From the NCBI GenBank assembly GCA_014584705.1, contig JACTMJ010000012.1, forward strand, positions 1-56,168: a stretch of DNA of 56,168 bases. The letters run 5' to 3'. This document shows positions 44,268-53,623 of this stretch, in pieces (position 1 is the stretch's first letter; every line of letters starts with the position of its first letter). The DNA comes from Acidobacteriota bacterium (GTDB lineage Bacteria; Acidobacteriota; Terriglobia; Bryobacterales; Bryobacteraceae). The translations under genes and the position numbers were made by a program. The notes beneath the pieces were generated by a model that saw nothing but the letters and a program-made list of their open reading frames with translations, was not told where the DNA came from and ran no database searches.

Positions 44268-45608
44268 TCAAGCAGACTGGAGTTCCTCGTGCTCCGCGTC
44301 CGCGCTCAACCGCCGGTGCTCCCGGAATAGCATCCAAACCACAAGAAACCACAGGACGGTAAAGCCGACATTCAAGCCCGCGAAACCTTGGATACCCAGC
44401 CCAATCGCCGTTCCCAGCTTGACGATACCCGCCTGCAGCATATCGCCCGTCCGCCAGAAAAAGGTCTCGATTGCGGCCTTCGCTTTATACTTCGCTTCGC
44501 GGGAGGTTAGCAGGTACAGGGCATTGCGCGTGGTGTTCTGGATGGAATAGTCAGTGGCGTTCTCGAATATCTTGGCGAACTGGATGACAGCCAGAAAGGG
44601 GAAGGCGACGAGCGCGGAGTAGCCCCCGAGGGCAATGCAGGGGAGGATGAATAGCGCGCCGCGAACGCCGATCCAGCGGAAGATGTAAGGCACCAAAAAC
44701 AACTGCATCAGCAATGAGAGCAAATTTACCCAGCCAAAGAACGAGCCATAGAACTCACCGATAAGCACATCCCGGCCAACGTTCGTTCCCGCCGCGACCG
44801 CCAGACTGTTCAGCGAGGAGAGCAGTGTGCGGTCGAGTATGTAACCTCCGGTGGTATTCACCACGTTCAGCAACAGTACCAACACAGCAATCAAGCGCAA
44901 ATAACGGTTCTTGAGGACAAGTTCAAATCCGCCCTCCTTCCCCAAGGGCGCTTTGGATTCGTCTTCCTTGCCCTGAAGGCGGGCTTGCGCGCCGAATCGC
45001 CGGTTCACGAGCCAGGTCAGCCCCAGATAGACAATCAGCCCCGCCGCCGCCAGCGGCATCATGCCCGCTACACGCAGTTCTTCGAACAACTGCTCCGCAA
45101 AGACACTGCCCGCCCAGGCTCCCAAGGACGCTCCCACGCCAATGATCGGGAAGAGGCGCTTGCCGGCTTCTTCGCTGTAAAGATCATTGGCGAAAGACCA
45201 GAACTGGGCCACCACGAAGACATTGAAGATGCCCAGCCAGATATAGAACGGGAAGCCTACGCCGACGTTCGCATGAACTAGCAGGTAAAAGCCCAGCAGC
45301 GTCAGCACGAAGAACAGCGTGGAAGCCGCGATGAATTGCATGCGATCCATGCGGCTGGCAATCCACCCGTAAACCGGAATCACAATAAATAGCAGCGCCG
45401 CTTGCGCCGCTGCCGCGTATGCCTTGAGTTCCGCGCCACCCGAAATCAAAATCAGCGGCTCACGCACGGTCTTCAGAATGTAATAGCAGCCAAGGAGCAG
45501 GAACACATTGGCGGCGAGGAGAGCCACCGCGAAGCCCTCTCCCGGTTGTACACGGGAAAAGAGGGAAAGAAACCGTTCCAGCAGATTCTTTTCGGTGGGT
45601 GCCGCCAT
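44268..45608 (-). CDS. ATP/ADP-translocase-like (Npt/Tlc family) membrane carrier
   Basis: The 446-residue protein has about 11-12 transmembrane helices. It resembles the nucleotide transporters of intracellular bacteria and plastids (Npt1/Npt2, TlcA), especially the C-terminal block FENATDYSIQNTTRNALYLL followed by KYKAKAAIETFFWRTGD, which is the family's signature. YYILKTVREPLILISGGAELK near the N-terminus also fits. Free-living bacteria carry divergent relatives whose substrates are unknown, so ATP exchange should not be assumed. It converges with the kinase gene. No clear ribosome site is seen before the ATG. Confidence 0.82.
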   Translation of the reverse strand: MAAPTEKNLLERFLSLFSRVQPGEGFAVALLAANVFLLLGCYYILKTVREPLILISGGAELKAYAAAAQAALLFIVIPVYGWIASRMDRMQFIAASTLFFVLTLLGFYLLVHANVGVGFPFYIWLGIFNVFVVAQFWSFANDLYSEEAGKRLFPIIGVGASLGAWAGSVFAEQLFEELRVAGMMPLAAAGLIVYLGLTWLVNRRFGAQARLQGKEDESKAPLGKEGGFELVLKNRYLRLIAVLVLLLNVVNTTGGYILDRTLLSSLNSLAVAAGTNVGRDVLIGEFYGSFFGWVNLLSLLMQLFLVPYIFRWIGVRGALFILPCIALGGYSALVAFPFLAVIQFAKIFENATDYSIQNTTRNALYLLTSREAKYKAKAAIETFFWRTGDMLQAGIVKLGTAIGLGIQGFAGLNVGFTVLWFLVVWMLFREHRRLSADAEHEELQSA

Positions 45609-45642
45609 AAAGCCAGTGTAAGATTCACCGGGAAAGAAAGGG

Positions 45643-45719
45643 TGGTACGCCCGGAAGGATTCGAACCCTCGGCCTACTGATCCGAAGTCAGTCGCTCTAT
45701 CCAGCTGAGCTACGGGCGC
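45643..45719 (-). tRNA. tRNA-Arg(TCG)
   Basis: On the minus strand GCGCCCG pairs with CGGGCGT, followed by discriminator A and an encoded CCA. The D-arm TAGCTCAGCTGGATAGAGC and T-arm GGGTTCGAATCC are canonical. The anticodon loop is CT-TCG-GA on an ACTGA/TCAGT stem, reading CGN arginine codons with a wobble U. Confidence 0.95.
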
Positions 45720-45781
45720 GTTGCTACGATTCTACTATAGGGATTTCGCGGGAATCGTTCAGATCCACGGAGAAACCTGAC

Positions 45782-46381
45782 ATGGCGGAAGCCGCCGGAC
45801 CGATGGAAGTGGAAATCAAGCTGCCCGTGGCGGACCTCCCCGCGGTGCTGCGGCGGATCCGTGCCGCGGGTTTCGAGGAAACCCACGCGCGCTCCTTTGA
45901 ATCGAACGTGCTCTACGACACGGCGGATCACGCATTGCGCCGGAACCAGCAGGCGTTGCGGGTGCGGGAGTATCGCGGCCAAACGGCGCTCACGCTAAAA
46001 GGAAAGCCGGTGCCGGGAAGGCACAAGCAGCGCGAAGAACTGGAAACCACGGTGGGTTCGGCCGCCGTACTCGACGCAATCCTTGACCGGCTCGGTTACA
46101 AACCCGTCTTCCGCTACGAGAAATACCGCCACATCTATTCGAGGGAAGGCGAGGCGGGCGTTATCACCGTGGACGAGACGCCGATCGGGCCGTTCCTCGA
46201 ACTCGAAGGCGAATCCGCCTGGATCGATGCCACGGCCGCGGCGCTCGGCTTCGGACCGGACGATTACATCACCGCGAGTTACGCCACGCTCTACCTGAAA
46301 CACTGCCAGGCAACGGGCATCGAACCAGCCCATTTCGTGTTTCCCGCGCCGGATTCCGAAACGCCGGACGCGAACGGATAG
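45782..46381 (+). CDS. CYTH-domain protein (CyaB/thiamine-triphosphatase-like)
   Basis: The 199-residue protein has the CYTH signature EVEIKL (ExExK, about residues 9-14) and the tunnel strands LRVREYRGQTALTLKGK, KYRHIY and ELEGE, whose acidic and basic residues bind triphosphate and metal. Family members are class IV adenylate cyclases, thiamine triphosphatases or tripolyphosphatases; sequence alone does not say which. A CGGAG ribosome site precedes the ATG. It lies nine bases ahead of the MoxR operon and may be cotranscribed. Confidence 0.9.
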   Translation: MAEAAGPMEVEIKLPVADLPAVLRRIRAAGFEETHARSFESNVLYDTADHALRRNQQALRVREYRGQTALTLKGKPVPGRHKQREELETTVGSAAVLDAILDRLGYKPVFRYEKYRHIYSREGEAGVITVDETPIGPFLELEGESAWIDATAAALGFGPDDYITASYATLYLKHCQATGIEPAHFVFPAPDSETPDANG

Positions 46382-46390
46382 AATAGGGCT

Positions 46391-47386
46391 GTGACTTCAA
46401 TGACAGTGCTGGAACAGGCGGGCGCCCGGCTTGACCGCGTGCGGCGGGAAATCGCGAAGATTATCGTCGGCCAGGACGAAGTGGTGGAGGGAATCCTCAC
46501 CTGTCTGGTGGCGGGCGGCCACTCCCTGCTCGAAGGAGTGCCGGGTTTGGGGAAAACCACGCTGCTGCGCACGCTTTCGCGAGTGCTTCACCTCCAGTAT
46601 TCCCGCATCCAGTTCACGCCCGATTTGATGCCCGCGGATATCGTCGGCAGCATGATGATGGATACCGATGAGCGCGGCGCGCGCACCCTGCGCTTCCAGA
46701 AGGGGCCGATTTTCGCGAACCTGGTGCTGGCCGACGAAATCAACCGCGCGACGCCGAAAACGCAATCGGCGCTGCTCGAAGCCATGCAGGAACGTACGGT
46801 AACGAGCGGCAGCACCACGCATGAACTTGATGCGCCCTTCATGGTGATGGCGACGCAGAATCCCATCGAAATGGAAGGCACTTACCCGCTGCCGGAGGCG
46901 CAGTTGGACCGCTTTCTGATGAAGATCCTGGTGGGCTACCCGAGCCGGGAGGAACTGGCCTTGATTGTGGACCGGACCTTGCTCGGCGAGAACGTCACGC
47001 TCGAATCGCTGATGGATGGGCCTGGCATTCTGGAGGCCCGCGCGGCCTGCCGCGACGTTCTGGTGGCTCCCCACGTGCGCTCCTATGCCGTGGACCTGGT
47101 GCTCTCCACGCAACCGGACCAGCCGGACGCGCATCCCTCAGCTAAGAAGTATGTCCGCTACGGTAGCTCGCCCCGCGGCGCACAGGCGCTGGTGGAGTGC
47201 GGACGGGTGCGCGCGATGATGCACGGGCGCTTGAACCTCTCGATCGACGACATCCGGGCGGTAGCGCCGCCGGTTTTGCGGCATCGCATGATCCTCAATT
47301 TTGACGCGCACGCGGAAGCGCAAACCCCGGACACGGTGCTCGATGCGGTCTTGCGCGACCTGCCCGTTGCCGCTGGAGCGAAGTGA
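46391..47386 (+). CDS. MoxR-family AAA+ ATPase
   Basis: The 331-residue ATPase has Walker A (GVPGLGKTTLLR), Walker B (LVLADEINRA), sensor motifs (VMATQNPIEMEGTYPLPEAQLDRF) and the MoxR C-terminal lid. The start is GTG at 46391; ATG at 46400 is possible. MoxR proteins act as chaperones with vWA partners, often in metal insertion or envelope stress. Here it heads an operon with a DUF58 protein and two vWA membrane proteins, the standard MRP-type arrangement. Confidence 0.96.
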   Translation: MTSMTVLEQAGARLDRVRREIAKIIVGQDEVVEGILTCLVAGGHSLLEGVPGLGKTTLLRTLSRVLHLQYSRIQFTPDLMPADIVGSMMMDTDERGARTLRFQKGPIFANLVLADEINRATPKTQSALLEAMQERTVTSGSTTHELDAPFMVMATQNPIEMEGTYPLPEAQLDRFLMKILVGYPSREELALIVDRTLLGENVTLESLMDGPGILEARAACRDVLVAPHVRSYAVDLVLSTQPDQPDAHPSAKKYVRYGSSPRGAQALVECGRVRAMMHGRLNLSIDDIRAVAPPVLRHRMILNFDAHAEAQTPDTVLDAVLRDLPVAAGAK

Positions 47387-47472
47387 AACTTTCACGGCTG
47401 ATTTAGCAACGCAGGGAAGGAAGCCGGGGTTCGAGTTCCGGGATAAGCCGGAATGCCAGACGGGCGTTTGGA

Positions 47473-48360
47473 ATGGCGCAGGAATCGATCGTCGATAAGG
47501 AATTTCTCGAACGCCTGGAGCGGCTCACGCTGCGCTGGCGTCGTTCGTTTCCCGGCACCATCGGCGGGCATCACGTCGCGCGCCTTTCCGGCGTGGGCCA
47601 GGAGTTTCTGGATCATCGCCAGTTCCATCACGGCGACGACCTGCGCGGCGTGAACTGGCGCGCCTTCATGCGCCTCGAAAAGCTCTTCCTGAAGGTGTTT
47701 CATCTGGAACCGCACATCCCCATCCGCGTGATGATGGATGTCAGCGCTTCCATGGCCGTCGGGAACCCCAGCAAGTTCCACTACATGCAGCGGCTGGTGG
47801 CGGCGCTCAGCTACGTGGGCGTGCTGCGGCTCGAAACCATCGCGCTGCTCCCGTTCTCCGACCGGATTCACGAAGATTTCGTGGTGGGCGGGGGACGGCA
47901 CCGCTTCGCTCCGGCAGTCGAGTTTCTAGCCGCCCAGAAACCGGGCGGCGCTTCCGCGGCTTCGCGTGCCGTGAAACAGTTTGCGGACCGCTATCTGCAG
48001 CGCGGGCTGCTGATCGTGGTCTCCGATTTCTTCGACGAAGAAGATGTGCTGCCCCGCTGGCAGAACCTTTCCCTGCTTGGACACGAATTGTTCCTGATTC
48101 ATCTCCATGCCGAAGAGGACCGAACGCCGCCCTGGAAAGGGCTGCTAGAGATCGAGGATGCGGAAACCGGACGCGTGCGCGAGATCCAGTTTGACGATGC
48201 GGCGCGGGCCGAATATGAACAGGCCTTCGACAACTACGCGAACGCTCTCGAACAGATGGCAATCCGCAATGGCGGGCGTTACACCGGAATGAGCACCGCC
48301 ACGCCCCTCGATGAAGCTCTCTTCTCCATGCTCGGCCAAATGCAGGAGATTCCCGCCTGA
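47473..48360 (+). CDS. DUF58 protein with vWA-like domain
   Basis: The 295-residue protein has the DUF58 block DDLRGVNWRAFMRLEKLFLKVF (about residues 55-76, quoted in shortened form: DDLRGVNWRAFMR) and an adjacent vWA-like strand with a MIDAS motif DVSASM. It lacks a transmembrane segment and would be a soluble partner of the upstream MoxR ATPase. It starts 86 bases after MoxR and ends with a one-base overlap (TGATG) with the next gene. Its role is to bind MoxR or the client through the metal-dependent adhesion site (inferred). Confidence 0.93.
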   Translation: MAQESIVDKEFLERLERLTLRWRRSFPGTIGGHHVARLSGVGQEFLDHRQFHHGDDLRGVNWRAFMRLEKLFLKVFHLEPHIPIRVMMDVSASMAVGNPSKFHYMQRLVAALSYVGVLRLETIALLPFSDRIHEDFVVGGGRHRFAPAVEFLAAQKPGGASAASRAVKQFADRYLQRGLLIVVSDFFDEEDVLPRWQNLSLLGHELFLIHLHAEEDRTPPWKGLLEIEDAETGRVREIQFDDAARAEYEQAFDNYANALEQMAIRNGGRYTGMSTATPLDEALFSMLGQMQEIPA

Positions 48361-50288
48361 TGGAGTTCCTTGGCCTCAGCCTGTTCCAATTTCTGGCCGC
48401 GGCAACGGCCGTTTCCGCGGTGGTCGTGGCTCTCTACTTCCTGGACCGCCGGCGCAGGCGCGTGGTGGTTTCCAGCTTTCGCTTCTGGAGCGACGCCCGC
48501 ATGGAACGGCATCCGCTGCCGCAGCGCCGGATTCAGCAGCCGTGGTCGTTGCTGCTTCAGGTGCTGGCGTTACTGTGCCTGCTCGGCGCGCTGGCGGATG
48601 TGCGCTGGACGGCGAATGCCCTTCGCTCTCTCGATCACGTCCTGGTGCTCGACGCCTCGTCCGCCATGCGAGCGGCTGACGGGCAATCCACACTCCTTGA
48701 CCGGGCGAAGAACCTTGCCATCCGGTATGTGCGAACGCTCCCGGCCGGGGATCGCGTGATGGTGGTGGCGAGCGACGGCACACCACAGCCAGCTTCGGGC
48801 TTTGAGGAAGATTTGGAGGATGTGGAAGGCGCCATTGGCGCCGCGTCCGCGGGCAGCACGGCCCTCAATCTGGGCGAAGCTCTGAGTTTCGCGCGGCAGA
48901 TGCTGGGGCGTAGCGAGGCCGCGGGGGACATCATCTACGTGGGCGGGCTGTGGATTGCCGGTTCGGAAGCGCCCGCGATTGCCAAGGAAATCGAGAATCT
49001 CAAGGTGATTCCGATCGAGGCGGAGCTTTCGAACGTCTATCTCGAAAAGGTCGTTCTGAAACCCTCGGAAACAGACCCCGGATTGTGGATGGCATACGTT
49101 TCGGTCGGGAATCGGGGAGGGGTTCGTGATGTGCCATTGCAGATTGCCTTTGGTGGCGCTCCGGTGGCCGCGACGCGAATGCGCGTGCCGTCGAATGCGT
49201 CGGTGACCCTTCCGGTGGAGTTCCGCTCAGGCGCTTCGGGCTGGGTGGATGTGCGGCTGGATGTCGCCGATAGCGTTCGTGCGGATAACGTAGCCCGCGT
49301 CGAGCTGCCGCGCAGCGGCGGCGTGCGCCTGCAGATCTGCACGCAGACCCGCGCGCCCTTTGAAGCTCTCGCCAAAGCCTATCCGGCATGGCGCGCCGAA
49401 TATAGCGCCGCCTCCCCCTGCCCGGTAGCCGAGGGGGCGGACCTCGTCGTGCTCGATCGCGTCGCGCCGGCCGGGCCGCTGACGATTCCCGCGCTCTGGA
49501 TTCAGCCCCCCGCCTCGCCCGCCTGGCAATCCCGCACTGTCTCTCTCAAGGAGGCGGCTGTCAGTTGGAACGCCGCTTCGCCGATCAGCGCGGGTCTCCG
49601 CGCAAAGGACGTTGCGCTTCAGAACGTCGATGTGTTTTCTCCCGCGACAGCCGACGAGACCGTCGCCTCGGTGAGTGTCGGCCCCATCGCCCTGGCCCGA
49701 CGCGGCACGGTGCCGCAGGTGGCTTGGGGCTTCCATCCGCTGCTTTCGGGGATGCGCTTCGAAGTGACGACGCCCCTCCTGTTCGCGAATACGTTTCGCT
49801 GGCTGGTGGCGGCTAGCGCGAGACCCGACGAAATCAGCATCGGCACCGCCGGCTCCGTGCTCCTGACGGATCTCGATTCCGCGGAGGGCGGCGACCTTGC
49901 CGTGGTGGATGCCCGGGGCACGGCGATGCCGGTTGCGAAGGGCAAGGACGGGTGGCGATTCTTCGCGGGAACCACGGGGCTCTACCGGGTAAAGCAGGGC
50001 CATCGCGAGAGCATCGTCTCCCTGACGCTGCCGGAAGCGCCCGGCATGCGGTGGGATCCGCCCAAGGAAAAAGTTCTGGCCGGGATTCCGGCGGGAAGCG
50101 GCCTTGAAGGGCCGCCGCGCTGGTGGCCCTGGCTGGCGGCCGCCGGATTGCTGCTGTTGCTGCTGGATGCGATCTGGTTTGACCGTCGCGGTAACGACGA
50201 AGCCGTGCAAGCGAAAAGCTGGAATCCGCTGACGCGCCTCTTGCGGCGACTCGGCTGGAAGGAGGCGGGCGCAAGGCATGGCATTTGA
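48360..50288 (+). CDS. BatA-type membrane protein with degenerate vWA domain
   Basis: The 642-residue protein has an N-terminal BatA-type anchor (LFQFLAAATAVSAVVVALYFL), a second helix (LLLQVLALLCLLGALADV) and a vWA-like domain whose MIDAS reads DASSA rather than DxSxS, so metal binding may be weakened. A large beta-rich region (about residues 230-560) and a C-terminal helix (WLAAAGLLLLLLDAIWF) follow. It is the third gene of the MoxR operon and overlaps both neighbours, the next by 11 bases. It may display periplasmic or cytoplasmic domains for the MoxR-DUF58 complex. Confidence 0.87.
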   Translation: MEFLGLSLFQFLAAATAVSAVVVALYFLDRRRRRVVVSSFRFWSDARMERHPLPQRRIQQPWSLLLQVLALLCLLGALADVRWTANALRSLDHVLVLDASSAMRAADGQSTLLDRAKNLAIRYVRTLPAGDRVMVVASDGTPQPASGFEEDLEDVEGAIGAASAGSTALNLGEALSFARQMLGRSEAAGDIIYVGGLWIAGSEAPAIAKEIENLKVIPIEAELSNVYLEKVVLKPSETDPGLWMAYVSVGNRGGVRDVPLQIAFGGAPVAATRMRVPSNASVTLPVEFRSGASGWVDVRLDVADSVRADNVARVELPRSGGVRLQICTQTRAPFEALAKAYPAWRAEYSAASPCPVAEGADLVVLDRVAPAGPLTIPALWIQPPASPAWQSRTVSLKEAAVSWNAASPISAGLRAKDVALQNVDVFSPATADETVASVSVGPIALARRGTVPQVAWGFHPLLSGMRFEVTTPLLFANTFRWLVAASARPDEISIGTAGSVLLTDLDSAEGGDLAVVDARGTAMPVAKGKDGWRFFAGTTGLYRVKQGHRESIVSLTLPEAPGMRWDPPKEKVLAGIPAGSGLEGPPRWWPWLAAAGLLLLLLDAIWFDRRGNDEAVQAKSWNPLTRLLRRLGWKEAGARHGI

Positions 50289-52791
50289 GCATCCATGGAT
50301 TCTGCTGCTGCTTCTGCCTCTGGCGGGCTGGGCATGGTTTGAATCGCGCCGGGGCAAGCGCATTCCGCATTTGCTTCTGCGCTCGCTGGTTTTTGCTCTG
50401 ATTCTGGTTGCGCTGGCGAGCCCCGTGTGGGAACTGCCGGATTCCACGGTTCGTGTTGTTGCACTCGCGGACGTGAGCGAATCGGTGGGAGAAGCGGGCA
50501 TGACGGAGACGCGACGTGTGCTCGCGGATCTCGAAGCCGAGGGCGGAACCTCGCTCAAAGTGATCCCTTTCGGTAGCAGGCCGCTGGACGCGGCAGGCGC
50601 ATTGCCGCCCGATGCGGAGGCCTTGCGAGCGGTGAGCCGGGGCACCAATCTCGAAGCCTCCGTACGCTATGGGCTGGCCTCGCTTCCGGCGCGGGCGGTT
50701 CCGCGGTTGGTGCTGATTTCCGACGGTCTCGAAAATCAGGGAAGCCTGTTGCGCGCCGCCTGGCAGGCGCGATCGCTGGGTGTTCCCATCGAAGTCTATC
50801 CTCTGCCCGGCCGGGCCGCACCCGCACTGTCAATTCGCTCGTTGACGTTCCCCCCGCGCGTGTGGACCGGGGAACGATTCCCTCTGCAATTGGTGATTGA
50901 CGCACCCGAAGCGCATCGCGCCCGCATCGAAATTTCGGTAGACCGGCAGCGCATCGGCCTCAGTGAAGTGGACTTGCGCGCCGGTGAGAACGAATTGCAC
51001 CTTTCGCTGACCGTTGCCAGCGAGGGGGTTTCCGAGCTGAGGGCTACCGTTTCCCCTGTGGGCGCGGACCAAAGCATGGGAGAGGCGCGGCAATCCGGCG
51101 CGATCGCTTTCCGGCGTCCGGCGGCGCTCTTTGTTTCGAGCGCCAGCCAGCAGGAAGACGCCAATCTGCTCCAGGTGCTGGACGCGGCCAAGTACAAGCT
51201 GAAGGTCTCCGCCACGCTGCCCGAGAGTTTGCGAGACCAGCAGTTGCTGGTGCTGAGCAATCAGGATCTGGAGAAGTACCCGGAAGCGGCGAAGAAGCGG
51301 ATCGAAGACTATGTGCTCGCGGGCGGAGGCTTGCTGGTGGTCGCCGGCGAACAGAACGTGTATGTGGAAAAACTACCCGGAACTCCCGAAGACCCCCTCG
51401 CTCGCGCACTGCCCGCGAAACTCGCACCCCCGCAATCCGAGGAGGGAACGCTGGTCACTCTCGTCCTCGACAAGTCGTCCTCCATGGAAGGCGTCAAGAT
51501 GCAACTGGCGCGGGTGGCCGCGATCGGCGTGATCGATAATCTGCGCCCCCAGGATTTGGTTGGCGTCCTGACGTTCGACAATTCCTATCAATGGACGGTT
51601 CCGATTCGGAAGGCGGAAGCGAAATCCCTCATCAAGCGCCTGGTTTCCGGCATCATGCCGGATGGCGGCACCCAGATCGCCCCCGCGCTCGAAGAGGCGT
51701 ACCGGAAGGTGCAGCCGCTGAAGGCGACGTACAAGCACATTGTGCTGCTTACCGACGGTATTTCCGAAGAGGGGGACTCCCTCAATCTCGCCAGGGAAGC
51801 GGCCGTCAACAAGGTGACCATCTCCACCGTGGGCCTTGGACGCGACGTCAACCGCAATTACCTGCAAAAGGTGGCGGAGAACGCGAAGGGTTCGTCCTAC
51901 ATTGTCGAAGACCCCACGATGCTGCAGCAGATCCTGCTTAAGGACGTGATGGAACACACCGGGTCCACGGCCATCGAGGGAAGCGTCGGCGTGAAAGTGG
52001 CACGGGAGACGGAGATCACCGAAGGCATTGACTTCACGAAAGCGCCCAAGCTCAAGGGCTTCGTGAAATACGAAACGAAGCCGTCGGCGGATCTGCTCCT
52101 CTCGCTGGATCGGGAGGACGCACCGCTGCTGGCCCGATGGCAATACGGGCTGGGGCGCTCCGCCGTGTTCACTTCCGACGCAAAAGGCCGCTGGGCGGTG
52201 GATTGGCTGTCCTGGGAAGGCTACGACAAGTTCTGGTCGAATCTCGTTCGCGATTTGCTGCCGCGCTCCGCCCCGCGGGAATCGAGCATTCGCTACGACG
52301 AGGCGCGCAACATGCTCCTGGCCGAATACCGGACGGAGCCGGGGCGCGGCCGCGTACAGCCGCCGGAACTCTATGTGTTTGGTTCGGACGACTACCGGCT
52401 CCCGCTGCGGGCGGAAGCGGTCACGCCCGGTCTGTTTCGGGTGGAGGCGCCCACCGGAGATCACCGGGGCTTGTTCCGCATACGGCCGCTCGAAGAAAGC
52501 GAAGATTTCCCGGAACTGGGCTACTACATTGAAGAACCGGAAGTTCACGACCACGGCAATAACGAACGCCTTCTGCGGCAGGTGGCAGCTTACACCGGCG
52601 GGCGGGTGAACCCGTCGGCCAGCCAGGTCTTCGACCCCGGCAATGTGCGGGTCCAGTCCCACACCGTGCTTTGGCCGTTTCTGATCGCCGCCGCCGTCTT
52701 CCTCCAACTGCTCGAACTAGCGCTCCGCAAAGGGCTGCCGTGGCTTCGGGAGCGGCAGGCGCTTCGCCGCGCCGGCGCGGTTGAGGCCTGA
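50278..52791 (+). CDS. Large membrane protein with two vWA domains around a GATase1-like fold
   Basis: The 837-residue protein starts with two membrane helices, then a first vWA domain (DVSES with SDG, about residues 60-190), a Rossmann/GATase1-like segment (LLVLSNQDLEKYPEAAKKRI, about 320-370), and a second vWA domain with a complete MIDAS: DKSSSM (about residue 395), a Thr in GGTQIAP and LLTDGISEEGD. A C-terminal helix (FLIAAAVFLQLLELAL) anchors it. It is the last gene of the MoxR cluster, overlapping the previous gene by 11 bases. Such proteins are predicted partners of MoxR chaperones; the client is unknown. Confidence 0.9.
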   Translation: MAFEHPWILLLLLPLAGWAWFESRRGKRIPHLLLRSLVFALILVALASPVWELPDSTVRVVALADVSESVGEAGMTETRRVLADLEAEGGTSLKVIPFGSRPLDAAGALPPDAEALRAVSRGTNLEASVRYGLASLPARAVPRLVLISDGLENQGSLLRAAWQARSLGVPIEVYPLPGRAAPALSIRSLTFPPRVWTGERFPLQLVIDAPEAHRARIEISVDRQRIGLSEVDLRAGENELHLSLTVASEGVSELRATVSPVGADQSMGEARQSGAIAFRRPAALFVSSASQQEDANLLQVLDAAKYKLKVSATLPESLRDQQLLVLSNQDLEKYPEAAKKRIEDYVLAGGGLLVVAGEQNVYVEKLPGTPEDPLARALPAKLAPPQSEEGTLVTLVLDKSSSMEGVKMQLARVAAIGVIDNLRPQDLVGVLTFDNSYQWTVPIRKAEAKSLIKRLVSGIMPDGGTQIAPALEEAYRKVQPLKATYKHIVLLTDGISEEGDSLNLAREAAVNKVTISTVGLGRDVNRNYLQKVAENAKGSSYIVEDPTMLQQILLKDVMEHTGSTAIEGSVGVKVARETEITEGIDFTKAPKLKGFVKYETKPSADLLLSLDREDAPLLARWQYGLGRSAVFTSDAKGRWAVDWLSWEGYDKFWSNLVRDLLPRSAPRESSIRYDEARNMLLAEYRTEPGRGRVQPPELYVFGSDDYRLPLRAEAVTPGLFRVEAPTGDHRGLFRIRPLEESEDFPELGYYIEEPEVHDHGNNERLLRQVAAYTGGRVNPSASQVFDPGNVRVQSHTVLWPFLIAAAVFLQLLELALRKGLPWLRERQALRRAGAVEA

Positions 52792-52800
52792 CCGCCGCCG

Positions 52801-53415
52801 TCAAGGCAGGGGCGAAGCGGGAATCGGTTTTCCCCTCAGCGTCTTCAATAGCTTTCGCAGGCCGGGAGCGGGTTCCGGGAACAGGTCCACATACTGCGTA
52901 TGTTTTTGGATCGAACGGGGCACCGGGCAAGGTTCCAGCCGCACCGGCGCGAGATACGTTTCGTCCATGGGCCGCAGACGGGCGAATTCGAGCGTGAGCC
53001 GCAGTTCGGCCTGAAAATAGCCGCGCTTCGACGCGGAGACTCTCGAGAAGCACGGCACGACGAAGTCGGCGCTTTCGATCGCGCGTTCAATCGCCCGTGG
53101 CCAATTCTGCCCGGGCAAGATGCACTCCGCATCCATCCAGGGATCAAACCCGCGCGCCTTCAGAAAGCGATAGATCGCGTGAACGCGCGGCAGGTCTTCC
53201 ACGGCGTATGCCAGAAAGACACGCGGGCGCGGCGACGGCGCGATGCGGATGGCCCCCCGGTCGTCGAGAGAAACGATGCCAATCCCTTCGAGATGCACAA
53301 GTTCACCGTGGCCAAGCGTCTCGTTCAAGAGTTCCGCCAGTTTCGCCTCGAGTTGGGACAAGCTGCCGCTGGGAAAGAGCAGTTCGCGAAGGTCCTCTTC
53401 ATCGAGACTGATCAC
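52801..53415 (-). CDS. TIR-domain protein with HU-like N-terminus
   Basis: The 204-residue protein starts at a GTG with a strong AAAGGAGG ribosome site. Residues 65-200 form a TIR domain: PRVFLAYAVEDLPRVHAIY, a BB-loop PWMDAECILPGQNWP and a probable NADase Glu137 in YFQAELRL. Residues 19-60 (SQLEAKLAELLNETLGHG then VHLEGIGIVSLDD) resemble the second half of an HU domain, whose hallmark is VxLxGFGxF. The gene overlaps by 17 bases a small ORF that resembles the first half of HU. A nucleic-acid-linked NAD-cleaving defence effector is possible (inference). It converges with the vWA operon. Confidence 0.8.
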   Translation of the reverse strand: MISLDEEDLRELLFPSGSLSQLEAKLAELLNETLGHGELVHLEGIGIVSLDDRGAIRIAPSPRPRVFLAYAVEDLPRVHAIYRFLKARGFDPWMDAECILPGQNWPRAIERAIESADFVVPCFSRVSASKRGYFQAELRLTLEFARLRPMDETYLAPVRLEPCPVPRSIQKHTQYVDLFPEPAPGLRKLLKTLRGKPIPASPLP

Positions 53416-53623
53416 CGGACACCTCCTTTCGGCGCGCCTTGGGGATCGTCTGCCGCTTCTCTTTTCTGCCGGAGCAAGCCGCCACGGTCACGGCGGGTTC
53501 CGTCAGGCGTTTCACCGCCTGCAAGAGGCGATGGCCCAGTTCGTCCACCGCATCCGCTGCTTCCGCCCGGCTCACCTTCGCGTCGCGGGCCAATTCTCGA
53601 ATCAATTTTCGTCTGTTCACCAC
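53399..53623 (-). CDS. Small HU-like protein, partner of the TIR protein
   Basis: A 74-residue ORF whose first 40 residues align by eye with the HU/IHF N-terminus: NRRKLIRELARDAKVSRAEA followed by ADAVDEL, against the HU pattern N-x(2)-LI-x(2)-IA...SKAxAxxALD. After that a short strand and a very basic tail (RKEKRQTIPKARRKEV) replace the usual DNA-binding arm. The start is a GTG with a weak ribosome site. It overlaps the TIR gene by 17 bases. It could dimerise with the TIR protein's HU-like segment; alternatively it is a degenerate HU fragment. Confidence 0.6.
   Translation of the reverse strand: MVNRRKLIRELARDAKVSRAEAADAVDELGHRLLQAVKRLTEPAVTVAACSGRKEKRQTIPKARRKEVSGDQSR

Noticed and set aside
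53399-53415. The HU-like small ORF and the TIR gene as one frameshifted gene
   Set aside because: Both ORFs contain their own version of the HU helix-2 to strand region, and the TIR gene has its own strong ribosome site, so two genes are more likely than a single broken one.
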